A stretch of 64,000 nt of DNA from Albugo candida (lineage: Eukaryota; Oomycota; Peronosporomycetes; Albuginales; Albuginaceae), in the NCBI GenBank assembly GCA_905220665.1, contig CAJNAR010000010.1, positions 186,001-250,000 on the forward strand, given 5' to 3'. Below are positions 1-10,821 of this stretch, piece after piece; within the stretch, counting starts at the first letter, position 1; each line of letters opens with the position of its first letter. The notes beneath the pieces were generated by a model. That model saw only the letters and a list, made by a program, of their open reading frames with translations, was not told the origin of the DNA and searched no databases. The position numbers and the translations under genes are program-made.

Positions 1-2426
1 TGGAAGTTGTACCTCAACTTATCCAGCTTGAACCCAATTTAGTGTGCATACTACTGCAACCACTCATCCGTCCTCCTGAGTCTTCTGCGACCTCTTTCTC
101 GGATCGCTTGATCGCAGCGGCCGCTGCGGCCGCAGGTGATAGCACAACATCTCAAGCATCTTCCTGGGCATCTTCTCATCTGTCCAGTCCATCTGGAATC
201 GCATTACTTCTTGAACTGTTGAAAGATTCGTCCTCATGGATTCGAGGACCCGCCCTCAACATCCTCAAAATCGTTCAGGAACGCCAGCCTGAAGCTTTCC
301 TCACTGCCCTTTTGGATTGCCAAGAAGGCCTTCGAAAGCTCTTGGATATGACACAAGAAACTCGTGAAGATATCCGCTACCTCGTGCTACAATTACTCGT
401 CAAAGTGACCGATGGTGCAAGTTTTGTTCAGCAATTTATCGCATTTGAGGATGGCTTTCATCGGTTTTTCTCAATCATCACAACTGAGCTTGGAATTCTC
501 GATGATGACGAGGATGATTATCGCATTGTGATCTCTCCCGTCGTTTCAGATTGCTTGGAAATCATTCGGAATGTCATCCGAGAAAATGGGCTCACTCAAA
601 AGCTCTTGCTTCAGACTCAGTACCTCGAAACTGTATTGCCCGAGCTGCTTTGTCCACCCAGTATTGGCGCTATGGATACTAGTCCTCGTGTCAAAAAAGA
701 GTATGCACAACAGAAACGAGCTCAATTACTCGCTCTACAAATTCTCCGGTTTCTTGTATCTGATTTGTATGAGGGAATCCCGGTCTCAAAATTGGATGAA
801 ATTCAAATCAGAGAACGCGAGAAGAAACATCACGTACGAGCAACTGTCCAGCAGGAAATTGCTGAATCGTCTCGGCTCATGGCTGCCATCAGTGAGGTCG
901 CTGTCGATAATGGATGGTTCGAGGAAGAACGCATGGGAATGGAATGTCAGCTTCAAGCTTTGGATTTATTGGTTCAAATTACTGATAATAATGACCAATT
1001 ACAGCTTGGAATTGTTCATCTGTATACATTGCGATCGAGAGAGAGTGTTGTTGCCGGACTTTTACGATTAGAGCTTCAGGAAGAAGAGGATGGGGTCTCA
1101 GCAGCCGCTACTGGTTTTCTGGAAACACTTTTCCGCGAGAATGTGAATGTCCGATTGGGTGTTTTGCAGCATATCCACACGATCCCGCCGTCCGTGGAGC
1201 CGACACAGGATTGTGATAAGATACAAGCACCAGGTCGACTACTGCTTGACGCCATGGTGGCGTCTTTTGGCCACAATACGGAAGTTGACTCAATTGGAAA
1301 AAGTGATATTGTCGCATGGAAAGCAATCCATCGTTTCGTTGCATTGATCCAGGATAATTACGACTGCAAGCGGTTGGCTTTACGCGTCACAGTCGAGGAC
1401 TCTGCTTTGGCCAATCTCTTTTTCACACAGTGTTTACGATTTATATCCGTTGAAAGCACTCATTCGGATTTTCGATTGCAATTTGCCGTTCTCAAATTAT
1501 TAATTCTGTGGAGTATCGAGTGCCCCGACGCCGTTCACGAGATTCTTTGTTCAGCGGCAAATCTTTCCATTTTGGTCAATAACGTTATTGGCGACTGGAA
1601 GCTCCCTCAGCAGCTTTCTGTGCAGCTTCAGAGCCTGTCGGCGTGTTTGCTGGGATGCTGCTTGGAGTACACCAATGGAGCTGATATGTCGAGGAAAGAG
1701 CTGTTGACACTGCTGACGCGTCGGATTGGTTTGAATGCTTTCAGTGATTGTCTGGCTCGCATTAGGAGCTCTCTCTATGCGTCCAAATTCGCTGGGCCGG
1801 GCTCTAGTGGATGGGATGCGCTTGATCGGTGGGAGGCATCCGGTCGGGAAGGTGTGTTGCTCGAAAGTGCGCTGATGGACAAAGCATTTGCAAGTCGAAT
1901 CGGAGGGCTTTTGGACTGTGTGGTTCCACGAATGTTGCGCGTATTTTTGGATCCTGGTGAAGATAAATTGTCCAATGAGAATCATGTGATCCAGCCGTAC
2001 CGAGAGCTCATTCGTATGCAAGATAAGGAAATTGGACAGTTGAAAGGAAAGATTCTTGAGATGGAACGAATATGTGGGCACAGAAGTGATGAAGATGTGA
2101 AAGATGGTGGTGAAGGGTCTACACGCACGATGCAGACGCAAGGGATGATAATCGAAGATTTGAGAAGCGCGCTATTGTCACAAGCGACATTCATGCAACC
2201 GCGTACGGACGTCGCCCATCCCGTTGGACTAAAGTTGCCTTGCAAATGTAGTAGGGAGGATGACCTCGCAGTGATGGTGGCGAGTTTAGCAATACAATGT
2301 AAAGCGTTTGCAGAGTATTTGAAGAGAACGAAGGGCGCTGAAGCTGTACAGAACGTATTGGAGGTGTCAAGAAAACGTGGCGCGGATGTAAACACATTTC
2401 ATATTTTGGACGAAGCGTACACGTAG
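1..2426 (+). CDS. USO1: General vesicular transport factor Uso1/p115 (5' end missing)
   Basis: Long coiled tether that captures COPII vesicles and Golgi membranes before SNARE pairing. The frame is open from base 3 with no in-frame start, so the N-terminus lies before the window; about 807 residues are visible, against 962 in human p115. The first ~600 visible residues read as armadillo-like helical repeats. They include a stretch close to the family head domain (FVQQFIAFEDGFHRFFSII, around base 425) and SDCLEIIRNVIRENG after it. Near the C-terminus a short coiled coil begins at about base 1998 (YRELIRMQDKEIGQLKGK). No intron is visible in this part. The last 28 bases of the coding sequence overlap, on the opposite strand, the end of the membrin gene, whose product works at the same trafficking step. 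Identity rests on repeat pattern and family memory, not on an alignment. Confidence 0.85.
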   Translation, partial: EVVPQLIQLEPNLVCILLQPLIRPPESSATSFSDRLIAAAAAAAGDSTTSQASSWASSHLSSPSGIALLLELLKDSSSWIRGPALNILKIVQERQPEAFLTALLDCQEGLRKLLDMTQETREDIRYLVLQLLVKVTDGASFVQQFIAFEDGFHRFFSIITTELGILDDDEDDYRIVISPVVSDCLEIIRNVIRENGLTQKLLLQTQYLETVLPELLCPPSIGAMDTSPRVKKEYAQQKRAQLLALQILRFLVSDLYEGIPVSKLDEIQIREREKKHHVRATVQQEIAESSRLMAAISEVAVDNGWFEEERMGMECQLQALDLLVQITDNNDQLQLGIVHLYTLRSRESVVAGLLRLELQEEEDGVSAAATGFLETLFRENVNVRLGVLQHIHTIPPSVEPTQDCDKIQAPGRLLLDAMVASFGHNTEVDSIGKSDIVAWKAIHRFVALIQDNYDCKRLALRVTVEDSALANLFFTQCLRFISVESTHSDFRLQFAVLKLLILWSIECPDAVHEILCSAANLSILVNNVIGDWKLPQQLSVQLQSLSACLLGCCLEYTNGADMSRKELLTLLTRRIGLNAFSDCLARIRSSLYASKFAGPGSSGWDALDRWEASGREGVLLESALMDKAFASRIGGLLDCVVPRMLRVFLDPGEDKLSNENHVIQPYRELIRMQDKEIGQLKGKILEMERICGHRSDEDVKDGGEGSTRTMQTQGMIIEDLRSALLSQATFMQPRTDVAHPVGLKLPCKCSREDDLAVMVASLAIQCKAFAEYLKRTKGAEAVQNVLEVSRKRGADVNTFHILDEAYT

Positions 2427-3210
2427 CAGCAGTACAATGTGATCAACGTAATGACCATGCCAGCCATAACAATCCAAAAATCCACCGCGTCACGACGCTC
2501 AATCACCCGCAAAACAGAGTTGGAGAGGCCTAGGCGATTGGCAATGTCGATGACTTTAGTGTGAACACTCTAAATAGGCTAGAGTCAACATTCAGATGGA
2601 AGCAGCCTTGCGTGTACCTTTAGGCGATGGCGCTGGTCCGTGAGATCACCGAGGATACTGTGAGAGAGCGATGTAAGATCGGAAACCATTGTGCTAGACC
2701 GATGAAGTGATTCTGATTCTTGTGTAGCGTAGCGCGCTATATTCCCGTCCATGAATGACTAGCGTTGTACACATTATTCGGGAAGGGAAAAGGCTTACGT
2801 GACCTACCGTGTGACGACGATTAAGTAATGATTCGCGCTCGTTAAGTTGCACGGCGAGCCGATTGTGACGGAAAATATGTTGTTCTAATGTCGCTCCTAG
2901 TGACTCGGTCTCTTGTTTCAATTGGTGGAGTTTTCTGTAGAACGCCTGTAAGAACCAAATAATAGAAAAAAATGAAAGCAACGTCTGACTGTAACCATGG
3001 TGGCCGTTCCTCAGGTGTGTGGACCTGTATCATCGATTCCAACTGCCATAATAATTGCTGTAATAACGTCAGATTTTGACGCGCTTCGGTTTGCAGGGTT
3101 TCTCCGGATGAACCGGTTTGTGATTCTAAGTAACTCAGTTGGATTTTGAGTTCAAATTGTAGCTTTCGGGCTCGAGGGTACAACGCCTCAATCGTTATAT
3201 GATCTTGCAT
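2399..3210 (-). CDS. GOSR2: Membrin / GOSR2 / Bos1-type Golgi Qb-SNARE
   Basis: SNARE for fusion of ER-derived vesicles with the cis-Golgi. Four exons are inferred. The first starts at MQDHITIEALYPRARKL (ATG at 3210) and ends near 2990. The second holds LGATLEQHIFRHNRLAVQ and ends near 2804. The third (2718-2618) reads STMVSDLTSLSHSILGDL, and the fourth (2569-2399) reads VIDIANRLGLSNSVLRVIER followed by a C-terminal membrane helix. The SNARE motif, the RxG-like LGLSNSVLRVIERR segment and the tail anchor are in family order. The intron at 2570-2617 is clear; the first join is uncertain (37-nt or 54-nt intron). An in-frame upstream ATG at 3306 exists, but the residues it would add do not look like this family. 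The stop codon lies inside the 3' end of the convergent USO1 gene. Confidence 0.8.
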
Positions 3211-3739
3211 GTGAACGAATTGTATGGATTTTGTGATGCAATGACCCTCTAAAAATACGTGCATTAGCAATATCAAGTCGTAGAGGCTCATGGTCGGATG
3301 TGACATGATTTGCTTGACAAATACATTCTAATCACAACCACCGTCTTTGTGGTACAGTATGGTTAGGTGTTTGACGATCTATCTGGTTGTGGTAAACTAT
3401 ATTATGTTTGGACGTTACTTGGTCGTTAAAGTCGAAATAGTCATAGTCGGAATTCCAACGAGTTCCTAATGAATATTTAGAATTCTTAAATATCATATAG
3501 TAGTAGTCGTTGTCCCTTTAAGCTTGTTTTTCTTGCATACGTTCGCCATTGGTTCGCCCCTCATCCGCCCTTACCTTACCCTTACCCTACAACCAGCTCA
3601 AGTAAGAACCACAAGCACGTGGTCTTCTATCGAAGATTGAGACACGAACATCTCTGTACGCTTTTATAGGAATAAACGCCCCACAAACCTTAAGGGATCA
3701 GATAAGACACTTGGCAAGTTTCCTGTTGACACGCCACTA

Positions 3740-6343
3740 ATGGTTCAAATACTTAGTGACTCGCGAATCACAACGAACTCGAGTCAGAACATCGTCGTGC
3801 CACATTCATCCAACACGAACTCTGCACCAAACACGAATCTGAATCACAACCAGCCGGATGCAGAACCATTTGCGATGGAGGGGGGGACCATTAGGATCGC
3901 ACAAAACGAATTGAAGAGCGATGAACATCAAAAATGTAATTCTAGTAAACACTTGTCGCCTAATTCAGCGTCCAGTGCGCAGTGTTTGCTACCGTCGTCC
4001 AACGACAGTATACCGGAAGTGAGTGGTACTAACGAATGTCAGAGTGCTATCCGGACGTTGAGGACGAGTAATAGCGACACTACATTATCAAAGGACTCCA
4101 GTTCTCCTCAAGGTCCACATGATGGCAATCATCGACCTCCTACTTTTAACCAGTCTGAGGATCACAATGAACGTAATACGACCACAAGTCCAATTGCGGT
4201 ACAGAATTCGCACAATTACAACCGTACAGAATCTTTTAATTCACACACCCTTTTCGGGACCAGTCAAACGGGTCGGGTTCTCAGAACGAACGATTCACAT
4301 CCACAAAGTACGTCAGCTGTTGGACCCACGACCACAGTACATGTGACTCCGAGCACCAGTGTTCTACTCGATAGTGCCATACCCACATATTCTCTCAATC
4401 AACCCCCATACATTCCCTCAGTATTGACTCCTCAATCAATTCGACTTGATCAATATTCTTCTATGAGGAACTATCCACCTTCTGACAACATCGACGATGC
4501 TCCCGCGCGTTTTCTTCATTCCAATTCGCCACTTGTATCGTCGGCACCAATCCCATCACGCTCCTACACCGCACAATCGGTATGTGATTCAACGGCCTCG
4601 GAGAAACGAGGTCAAAAACGGAGGTTGCCTTATATAGAAAAAGAAGGGCGTTCCAACAACCAGTCCATCTCAACACTTCAAAATACAACCAATCCGATCT
4701 CTTCGTCAATTCGAGTCGCAACGTCTTCAGCTGACTCTGCACCTTCCTACAACAACGACATCTTCCGTGAAAACGGTGCATTTGAAGACTCATACTCGTA
4801 TGAATCGCGTGTGTCTCACAGTCAAAGGGATGAAACTCGATATGAAACTTGGACATCCAAACAGCTACGCAAGAAATGCTCACACTTGAAACTGCGTGGT
4901 TTGAAAAATGTTAAGAAACACGTTATGGTCGACGCTTTATATCGTTATTATCGTAATTTGAGACATCAAGAAGCGACCTTGGACACTTCTTCTGAGCAGA
5001 ACAGGAGAAATGAGACTTCGAAAGGAAATGGATCGCCTCACTACAGACAACCACAACAATTGGATTCCGAAGCGAAAGCTCGTGAATCTCTGCGGTATTA
5101 TTACAAAGCGCTGGAGGAATTACGTGCAGAGGGATCTTTACGGTCTGGAAGAGATGATAATACGAATATCACATCACACAAATCGCTATCGACATTGTCT
5201 CAACCTATCCGAGGATCACAATCCTCTGTAATGCATGACGAGTTACATTCGAATACCGTAAAGAAAGAAAGCCTTGTTGTCACTTCAGAAGATGTGATCT
5301 TACTCGTGGATGTAGTCCTATCGATTGAGTTTGTGGATCGATTAGCCAGTGAATTATCACGCTGGAAGTTTTGGGTCGATGTACGTGAGCAGTATGTGGC
5401 TCGGTCTCAGTCACTTATCAGTAGAAATCTCGACTCGAGAGGACCGAACCGTTCCAACGCGAGCACTTGCGACAGAACGGAAGATCACACAAACTATAAG
5501 AATTTATCAACGGCCATAAGCGCTCGTAACTGGTCCAGTATGCAGTTGTGGGCCATGTGGAAAGAGCTCACACAAGTTTACTCAAAAGCGTGCTTTGCGT
5601 TCACCGCTGCGGGTAAGTGATTTTTTCTCACAATGTTATCTGTGTTCTGATTTGTTAAAATTCCAATAGGAGCAGATGAACGAGATTACATTCAATTTTG
5701 TCAGGGTCGTCCCGATGTGTTTTACTTTCACCAGTGTCTCCACGCCCGACCCGAACTATTACACCTCATTCGATCGAACGATTGTGGTGGGGAACAACGA
5801 CATGGTGATGCGACCGAAAGTGTCACAACTGAGCAGGAAAAAGTCACAGCTCCTAAGCAAATGGCTCAATCCACACGAACGACCTCGAGTTCTGTTAACG
5901 GGACTTCACATCGAAATCCTCGAAATATCAGTTATGAATTGAAATCGAAAAATGCAGGAGCATATGGTGCATGTCGCTCGCCACGGGAATCGTGGCAAAC
6001 CGCGCCTATGCAAGCACGCGGGAGAGGTGAAGATAACACAGAGCCATCGGAGACGACGGGAGAAGATAGCAATGGAAGCAATAGTGCCAGCGGTCCGAAC
6101 AGAAGCACAGATTCGAGGCGGTACCGGAAAAACGATGTAATTGATCAAAAGTATTTTGGGATGTTGTTGCAGAATTTCGAAGCGACTTTTGAAAGTTTGC
6201 ACAATAAGAAGATCTTATTGGCCGCATTACGGAGAGATCCCAGTGCGCCAGATCATTTAATTGCTGATCTTCATGACGACATTCACGTTTTATCAGCTCT
6301 GAAGCGGGAATTAAAAAATAAATTACGATGCACGATGGACTAA
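3740..6343 (+). CDS. SAP-domain protein of unknown function
   Basis: Two exons, 3740-5612 and 5670-6343, joined across a 57-nt intron with donor GTAAGTGA and acceptor AATAG; the join is in frame (…TAAG|ADERDYIQF…). The product is 848 residues. The first ~360 residues are Ser/Thr/Asn-rich and probably disordered. A SAP-like helix-turn-helix lies at about residues 368-405 (WTSKQLRKKCSHLKLRG, then VKKHVMVDALYRYYRN). SAP motifs bind DNA and are common in chromatin and repair proteins. Further on, VDRLASELSRWKFWVDVREQ and QLWAMWKELTQVYSKACFAF look like an ordered domain I cannot name. The C-terminus is charged and helical (KKILLAALRRDPSAPDHLI). A nuclear role is inferred only from the SAP motif. 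The start is the first ATG after in-frame stops. Confidence 0.75.
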
Positions 6344-7154
6344 GTACGGTGGATGGTGGTCGTGGTATTTGGTAGTCAGAGGCCCGGAAGTTGTACCCAT
6401 TCATAGATATTTCGATTTTATGAGCGATCGCTTGTCGCTGTGGCAGCGAGCTCAATCGTGGAAGCAGTTTTTGACGTTGAATATCTTCGAATTTATGTAC
6501 ATATTGATTTTCTGGAAAAGGATTTACAATCACCAAGAATAGCAACTTTGGCATTACATCAGTTGTGGAAAAAGTCGATCGCATATGCTGGGATGGAGGC
6601 AGGTCGCAATGTCTTTCTTTAGAAAGACTGGAGCCACTCTGTGGCTAAAGAAGCGACCGAAGACGTGGTGAAAAAGTGGATAGTAGAGACCATGTGTTTG
6701 GTTTATCAGACTCGTAAATCATTTAAGCAAATACTGGTCATCCATTTCTCAAACAACAACACGCTGCGTTTTACATGCGGCACAGGCTTTTCTTGTAGCA
6801 CACAATGTGAGCTAATGTCAGGCAATCCGAAAATCAAAAGTCGAGTAGAAGTGTACCTAATTGGATGCATGTCACGGTTTATTAACCAGAAATGTTGAAA
6901 CTAGTATAGCACGGCAGTGGTGGCGGCGAAGGTTGTAATCAACGAAGTATAAAAAATCCTTATTCCTGCAGAAAGGAAATTTCTGATACGTAAGTGGATT
7001 TAAAGCGGACAACCATTGACATTATATACTTACAAAGTTCTTCCCTGTATAATGTTGCAAGTTTGGTGATTGTTGTTATTAACCGGTCACGAATTAAGTT
7101 CAATATATGCGTTCTTTTCAACAAAAGTATCCAGTTATCTCAATTGTTATGACA

Positions 7155-7170
7155 GGCAGCTGCAGCTGCC
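7155..7170. repeat. Perfect 16-bp palindrome
   Basis: GGCAGCTGCAGCTGCC reads the same on both strands and contains two CAGCTG E-box cores. It lies in non-coding sequence, and nothing nearby shows a function. It may be chance or a simple triplet repeat (GCTGCA). Confidence 0.5.
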
Positions 7171-8396
7171 GCTGCAACTGAGTCATTGTTTGATCACAAT
7201 GTCATGAACTTGGTTTCTTCTTGCAAGCTGACTATACTTTTGCTCAAGTAATATTCTGCGTATGCAACACCGTTCTGATGTTGCGTATCATGTGCGTGAT
7301 AACTCGATTGGTACTACTTTAGTATTGATCACAAATGTAACTTATCGGACTATTCCTAGTAAGAAGACTTGCTCCGGCTGAGGAGACTGAGGTGATAATA
7401 AGGAGATTTGGCAAACGTTTATTGCTCCTTCAATGAACTCTTAGTGCATCATTTACCCTGGCAATCATAGTGTACAAAATAAGCAAACATGCAGAGGAAA
7501 TACGTAGGGAGCGCCAATAATCACACACCCCTTTAACTATTCTCACCCCCCCCCCAATTCAGGAGCCAATAAAATCATTCCGTATCAATTTCCACCAATC
7601 ACGTAATTATTATAATATGTTTGTCATACTTCGTTGCGTTTGTGTTATCGTTTTGAATGCAAGGACCGTGCTCAGCCTGCTAGCTTTTTAATTGCAGTCA
7701 AAAGTCGATATCCTACTCACATATAGCAAAATATAATAGCGATTTCTAACTCTGCATATTCACAGTAATAGCTTTACACAGACATACAGAGCTTGTTGAA
7801 AGAATGGAATCTCATATTCAGTTATTATACAAGATGAACGGGACTCGCGACCTGATTTCTCGATCCATAGGCGAGTGTGTATACATAACTCTTTGTTGAG
7901 ACATACATTATGATCGCGTGTGTTTGACTGAGATCGAGGAGAGGGTACGGAGCGATTTGTATATATGCGTTGCAAGTGTCAATGTGATAAATGCAAAGGG
8001 ATGGGCATGAGTTGTGTAACATTGAATGGAGTACTACTACGCGACCGCAATCACCTCCAACGATGACATAGATTAACGCATGAGCAACTGGGCATTTGTG
8101 TTCCGATAAGCTGCACAACTGGTGGTTTCGTTCGCTGTAGGGTAGCAAGTCTGCCATGAGCGTTGATATGAAAACTTGCGAGCCTATGCTAGCCATATTC
8201 AGATTTCTTTGATGTGAAGCTTAGGTGTCAATGAGATTAAAGTATTCGTTCGTGGTGAGTTTACCGTTTAGCTGATCTCATCAACGCGCTAGTGGCATAC
8301 TGTTAAGTATCTATCGTAGTGTACTTATCCTACATTGACTATCTTCGTCGACAACTATACCTTATTCTCGGATATTCAGTAGTATAGTTGGTCTGC

Positions 8397-8470
8397 TGTA
8401 GTTAGTCTTCTCACTGTCTTTTTCACGCAGAGACTGGGTTTATCCTCGAGCATATCAAATCTCATGTGAC
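8397..8470 (+). repeat. Diverged interspersed repeat, copy A
   Basis: The stretch around CTTCTCACTGTCTTTTTC, followed by AGACTGGG and TATCC, is matched with small gaps at about 13823-13893. By eye roughly 70% of positions agree. This suggests two fragments of one old dispersed element. Confidence 0.4.
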
Positions 8471-10479
8471 TCATGCAAGCAGCTGCGTTGCTTTTAGACG
8501 TACCTTAAACCAGTTAATATGAGGTTCTGAATCAACAAGGATCTCTGGAAGGGTTAGCATGGAACAATTCTATTTGCCAGTTCGTACATCCGTGCCACCA
8601 TTATCGTCCTGACTTATAAAAGGTGTTTGTTTCTTTGCATATGTTATGTACGTAGAGTCAACAAATAAATGATATTTGGAATTTCTATATATGGTCTAGC
8701 GTGTCAGTTTTGACTTTCCCAATAGGTACGTAACCAAACGACGAGTGCCATCTGAAGTACCGGCCTCACCAATTGCCAATATCAGCACTAGTGACGTCAG
8801 CGCACTCAGTCGGCTACCACGATTGTCGGCTGCTTCCAGACAAGTATGTGTCATATTAAACTTCACGAAATCGTACTGCAAGTCTTGATTTGCAATAGTG
8901 AAAGGACCGAGCATGGCAGTAAGATAGCTTACAACGTATCCAGCAAGACTAGTATCTTCATGTTGCGTTTGTATATGAGTGAGCGGGCGGTAGTCTTATC
9001 TCGTTCGTATTGATCTTTCGTACATAGGGCTGACGTAAATAAGAAAGTAGCTATAAATCCTTTTGGCTCTCGGCCAAGCCAGGATGAAGCCAAGCGTGGG
9101 CTATTCTGGTGGTTTCATACTCTTCCAGTCGACGTAGTCAGCGGGCACACAATTCCAACACAAGCAGCGTAGTAAATGCTTCGATTCTTACATAACTATT
9201 CGTGGAACAGTGCAAAAATTGACCTTGCGGTGGAAAGCGAACGTTTGTCTACTCCATTATCACGTCCATAAGCGTACTCTGGTAAAGTTCAAGTCTTTTG
9301 ATTTGGTACGCGATTTAAGTACTGCGCAAGGTGCGAGGGAATTGAAAAGCGTTTCGGCAGAGGTTTTATGCCCTTCGAATTAGTTGATCTAAACCGATTT
9401 ATTCGAAGTAGTCCATCCAAGGAAGCCACATCTTAGGAATCAATTACACATATCTGTGCATGCAAACAGAGGCAATTCCACATAGGAACGCTATAATTTG
9501 CGGCGTGCTATTGATGTTGAAAATAACAATGTTTCGTCATTGCTGGATGTTGGACTCGTGGTTATTAAGAGGGATGTATGGCTTGATGATATTGAGTATG
9601 GTATACTCCGCCTATTTCCCCATTCGCAAATACACTTCCGACTTATTCGCTATATGACCTTCAATCCCGGTAGGACCTACGACATGTACGAATTGAGATA
9701 TTCCTCGACTTGTTATTGGGAGCCTTGACTTGGATGATAGCAAAATACTTCTGTTTGTGTGAGCTTAGACTTGAAGTCGACCTTGTCGTCTGAAGGACCA
9801 CAATTGTCTACCCGCCGTAACGTTTGAAATTCAAGTACAAGTTCGATGATTGTCATTATCAAACGCTCAAGACTTGAACTCAGTCAGCGCAAAAGCAGTC
9901 AGTCTCTTCGTATTCTCCTGAAAATTAAAAAAAAAAAAGCTGTGTCGTGGTCGTGCTCTGTGAACTGCATTGTCAACTCTTCTGATATCGAGAGCGTGCT
10001 ATTCTGTTGTTATCGGTAGTTGTTAGGATTGATCACTTTAGCAGGCATAATGCTTTGAGCTTTGCATAACATAATGCTAGATATTACGCTCAACAAGGCT
10101 ACATCACTCTCGAATCCTTTCTGGCCTAAACTATATGTCGGTGACAATAGCCGAAATTTGAAGGTAGAATTATACAACGAAAGAAATATGAGACAATATT
10201 GTGACAAATGCAGAATGGTATTGATGCAAAAGCTTATAGCGGCTTATAGCGGTGTCCTGTTCTCATGTGGGCAATGGTAAATGATATAACGAGCAAATTG
10301 ATGGAGGAATCGGGTAGAAGGGCCCTGCTCTATTCCAAACAATTCTCCGTGCTCCTCTTCAAAATGTAATTTTTCACACATGTAATAAAAAGCTTCGTGA
10401 TAAAAAGTCATTTTTTCGCTGTCAGATCCCCGAGTAGGATAACCAGAGAATACGTGTTTGGCTGCCTTGGCGACATCCA

Positions 10480-10537
10480 ACAAAAAAAACATGAAGTTTC
10501 GCTAGACAATCGTATCGAAACTTCATGTTTTTTTTGT
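10480..10537. repeat. Perfect 22-bp inverted repeat with 14-nt loop
   Basis: Left arm 10480-10501 and right arm 10516-10537 are exact reverse complements, separated by a 14-nt spacer. The arms carry an A8/T8 tract next to CATGAAGTTTC / GAAACTTCATG. The RNA from either strand would fold into a strong hairpin. The T8 run near the 3' end on the plus strand could act as a polymerase III stop, or the hairpin could be a collapsed foldback transposon. No gene flanks it. Confidence 0.85.
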
Positions 10538-10731
10538 CCATACATTCTGACTGATATGATTCGGTAAGTTTAGTTGTCTTGGAGCACCTCTTATTTATAT
10601 ATGCTACCTGATCACTTTCGACAATGACCAGACTGAATACGATAGCAGTAAAGTTGAAAGAGACCATGTGTAAAGTTGTTGGCTACTGGAGGGTTGGAAT
10701 CAAATTGAATTATGAACTGATGCGTTCAAAT

Positions 10732-10821
10732 TACTTCGGTATGGGGTGTTTTGGTATGGGGTACTTCGGTATGGGGTGTTTTGGTATGGGGTACTTCGGT
10801 ATGGGGTGTTTTGGTATGGGG
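10732..10821 (+). repeat. Minisatellite: three 30-bp units, each two 15-bp halves
   Basis: Three copies of a 30-bp unit. Each unit has two halves of 15 bp that share GGTATGGGG and differ at the start (TACTTC versus TGTTTT). Because 15 is a multiple of three the array stays open: on the plus strand it reads YFGMG-CFGMG repeated, within an open frame at 10624-10917. The surrounding frame has no known domain, so coding is not established. Confidence 0.9.

Noticed and set aside
1551..2141. 196-codon minus-strand open frame
   Set aside because: Antisense shadow of the USO1 coding sequence with no motif.
7825..8196. 123-codon minus-strand frame with several Cys, a possible small secreted protein
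   Set aside because: No clear signal peptide, no relatives known and biased composition; no better than chance in 8 kb of non-coding DNA.
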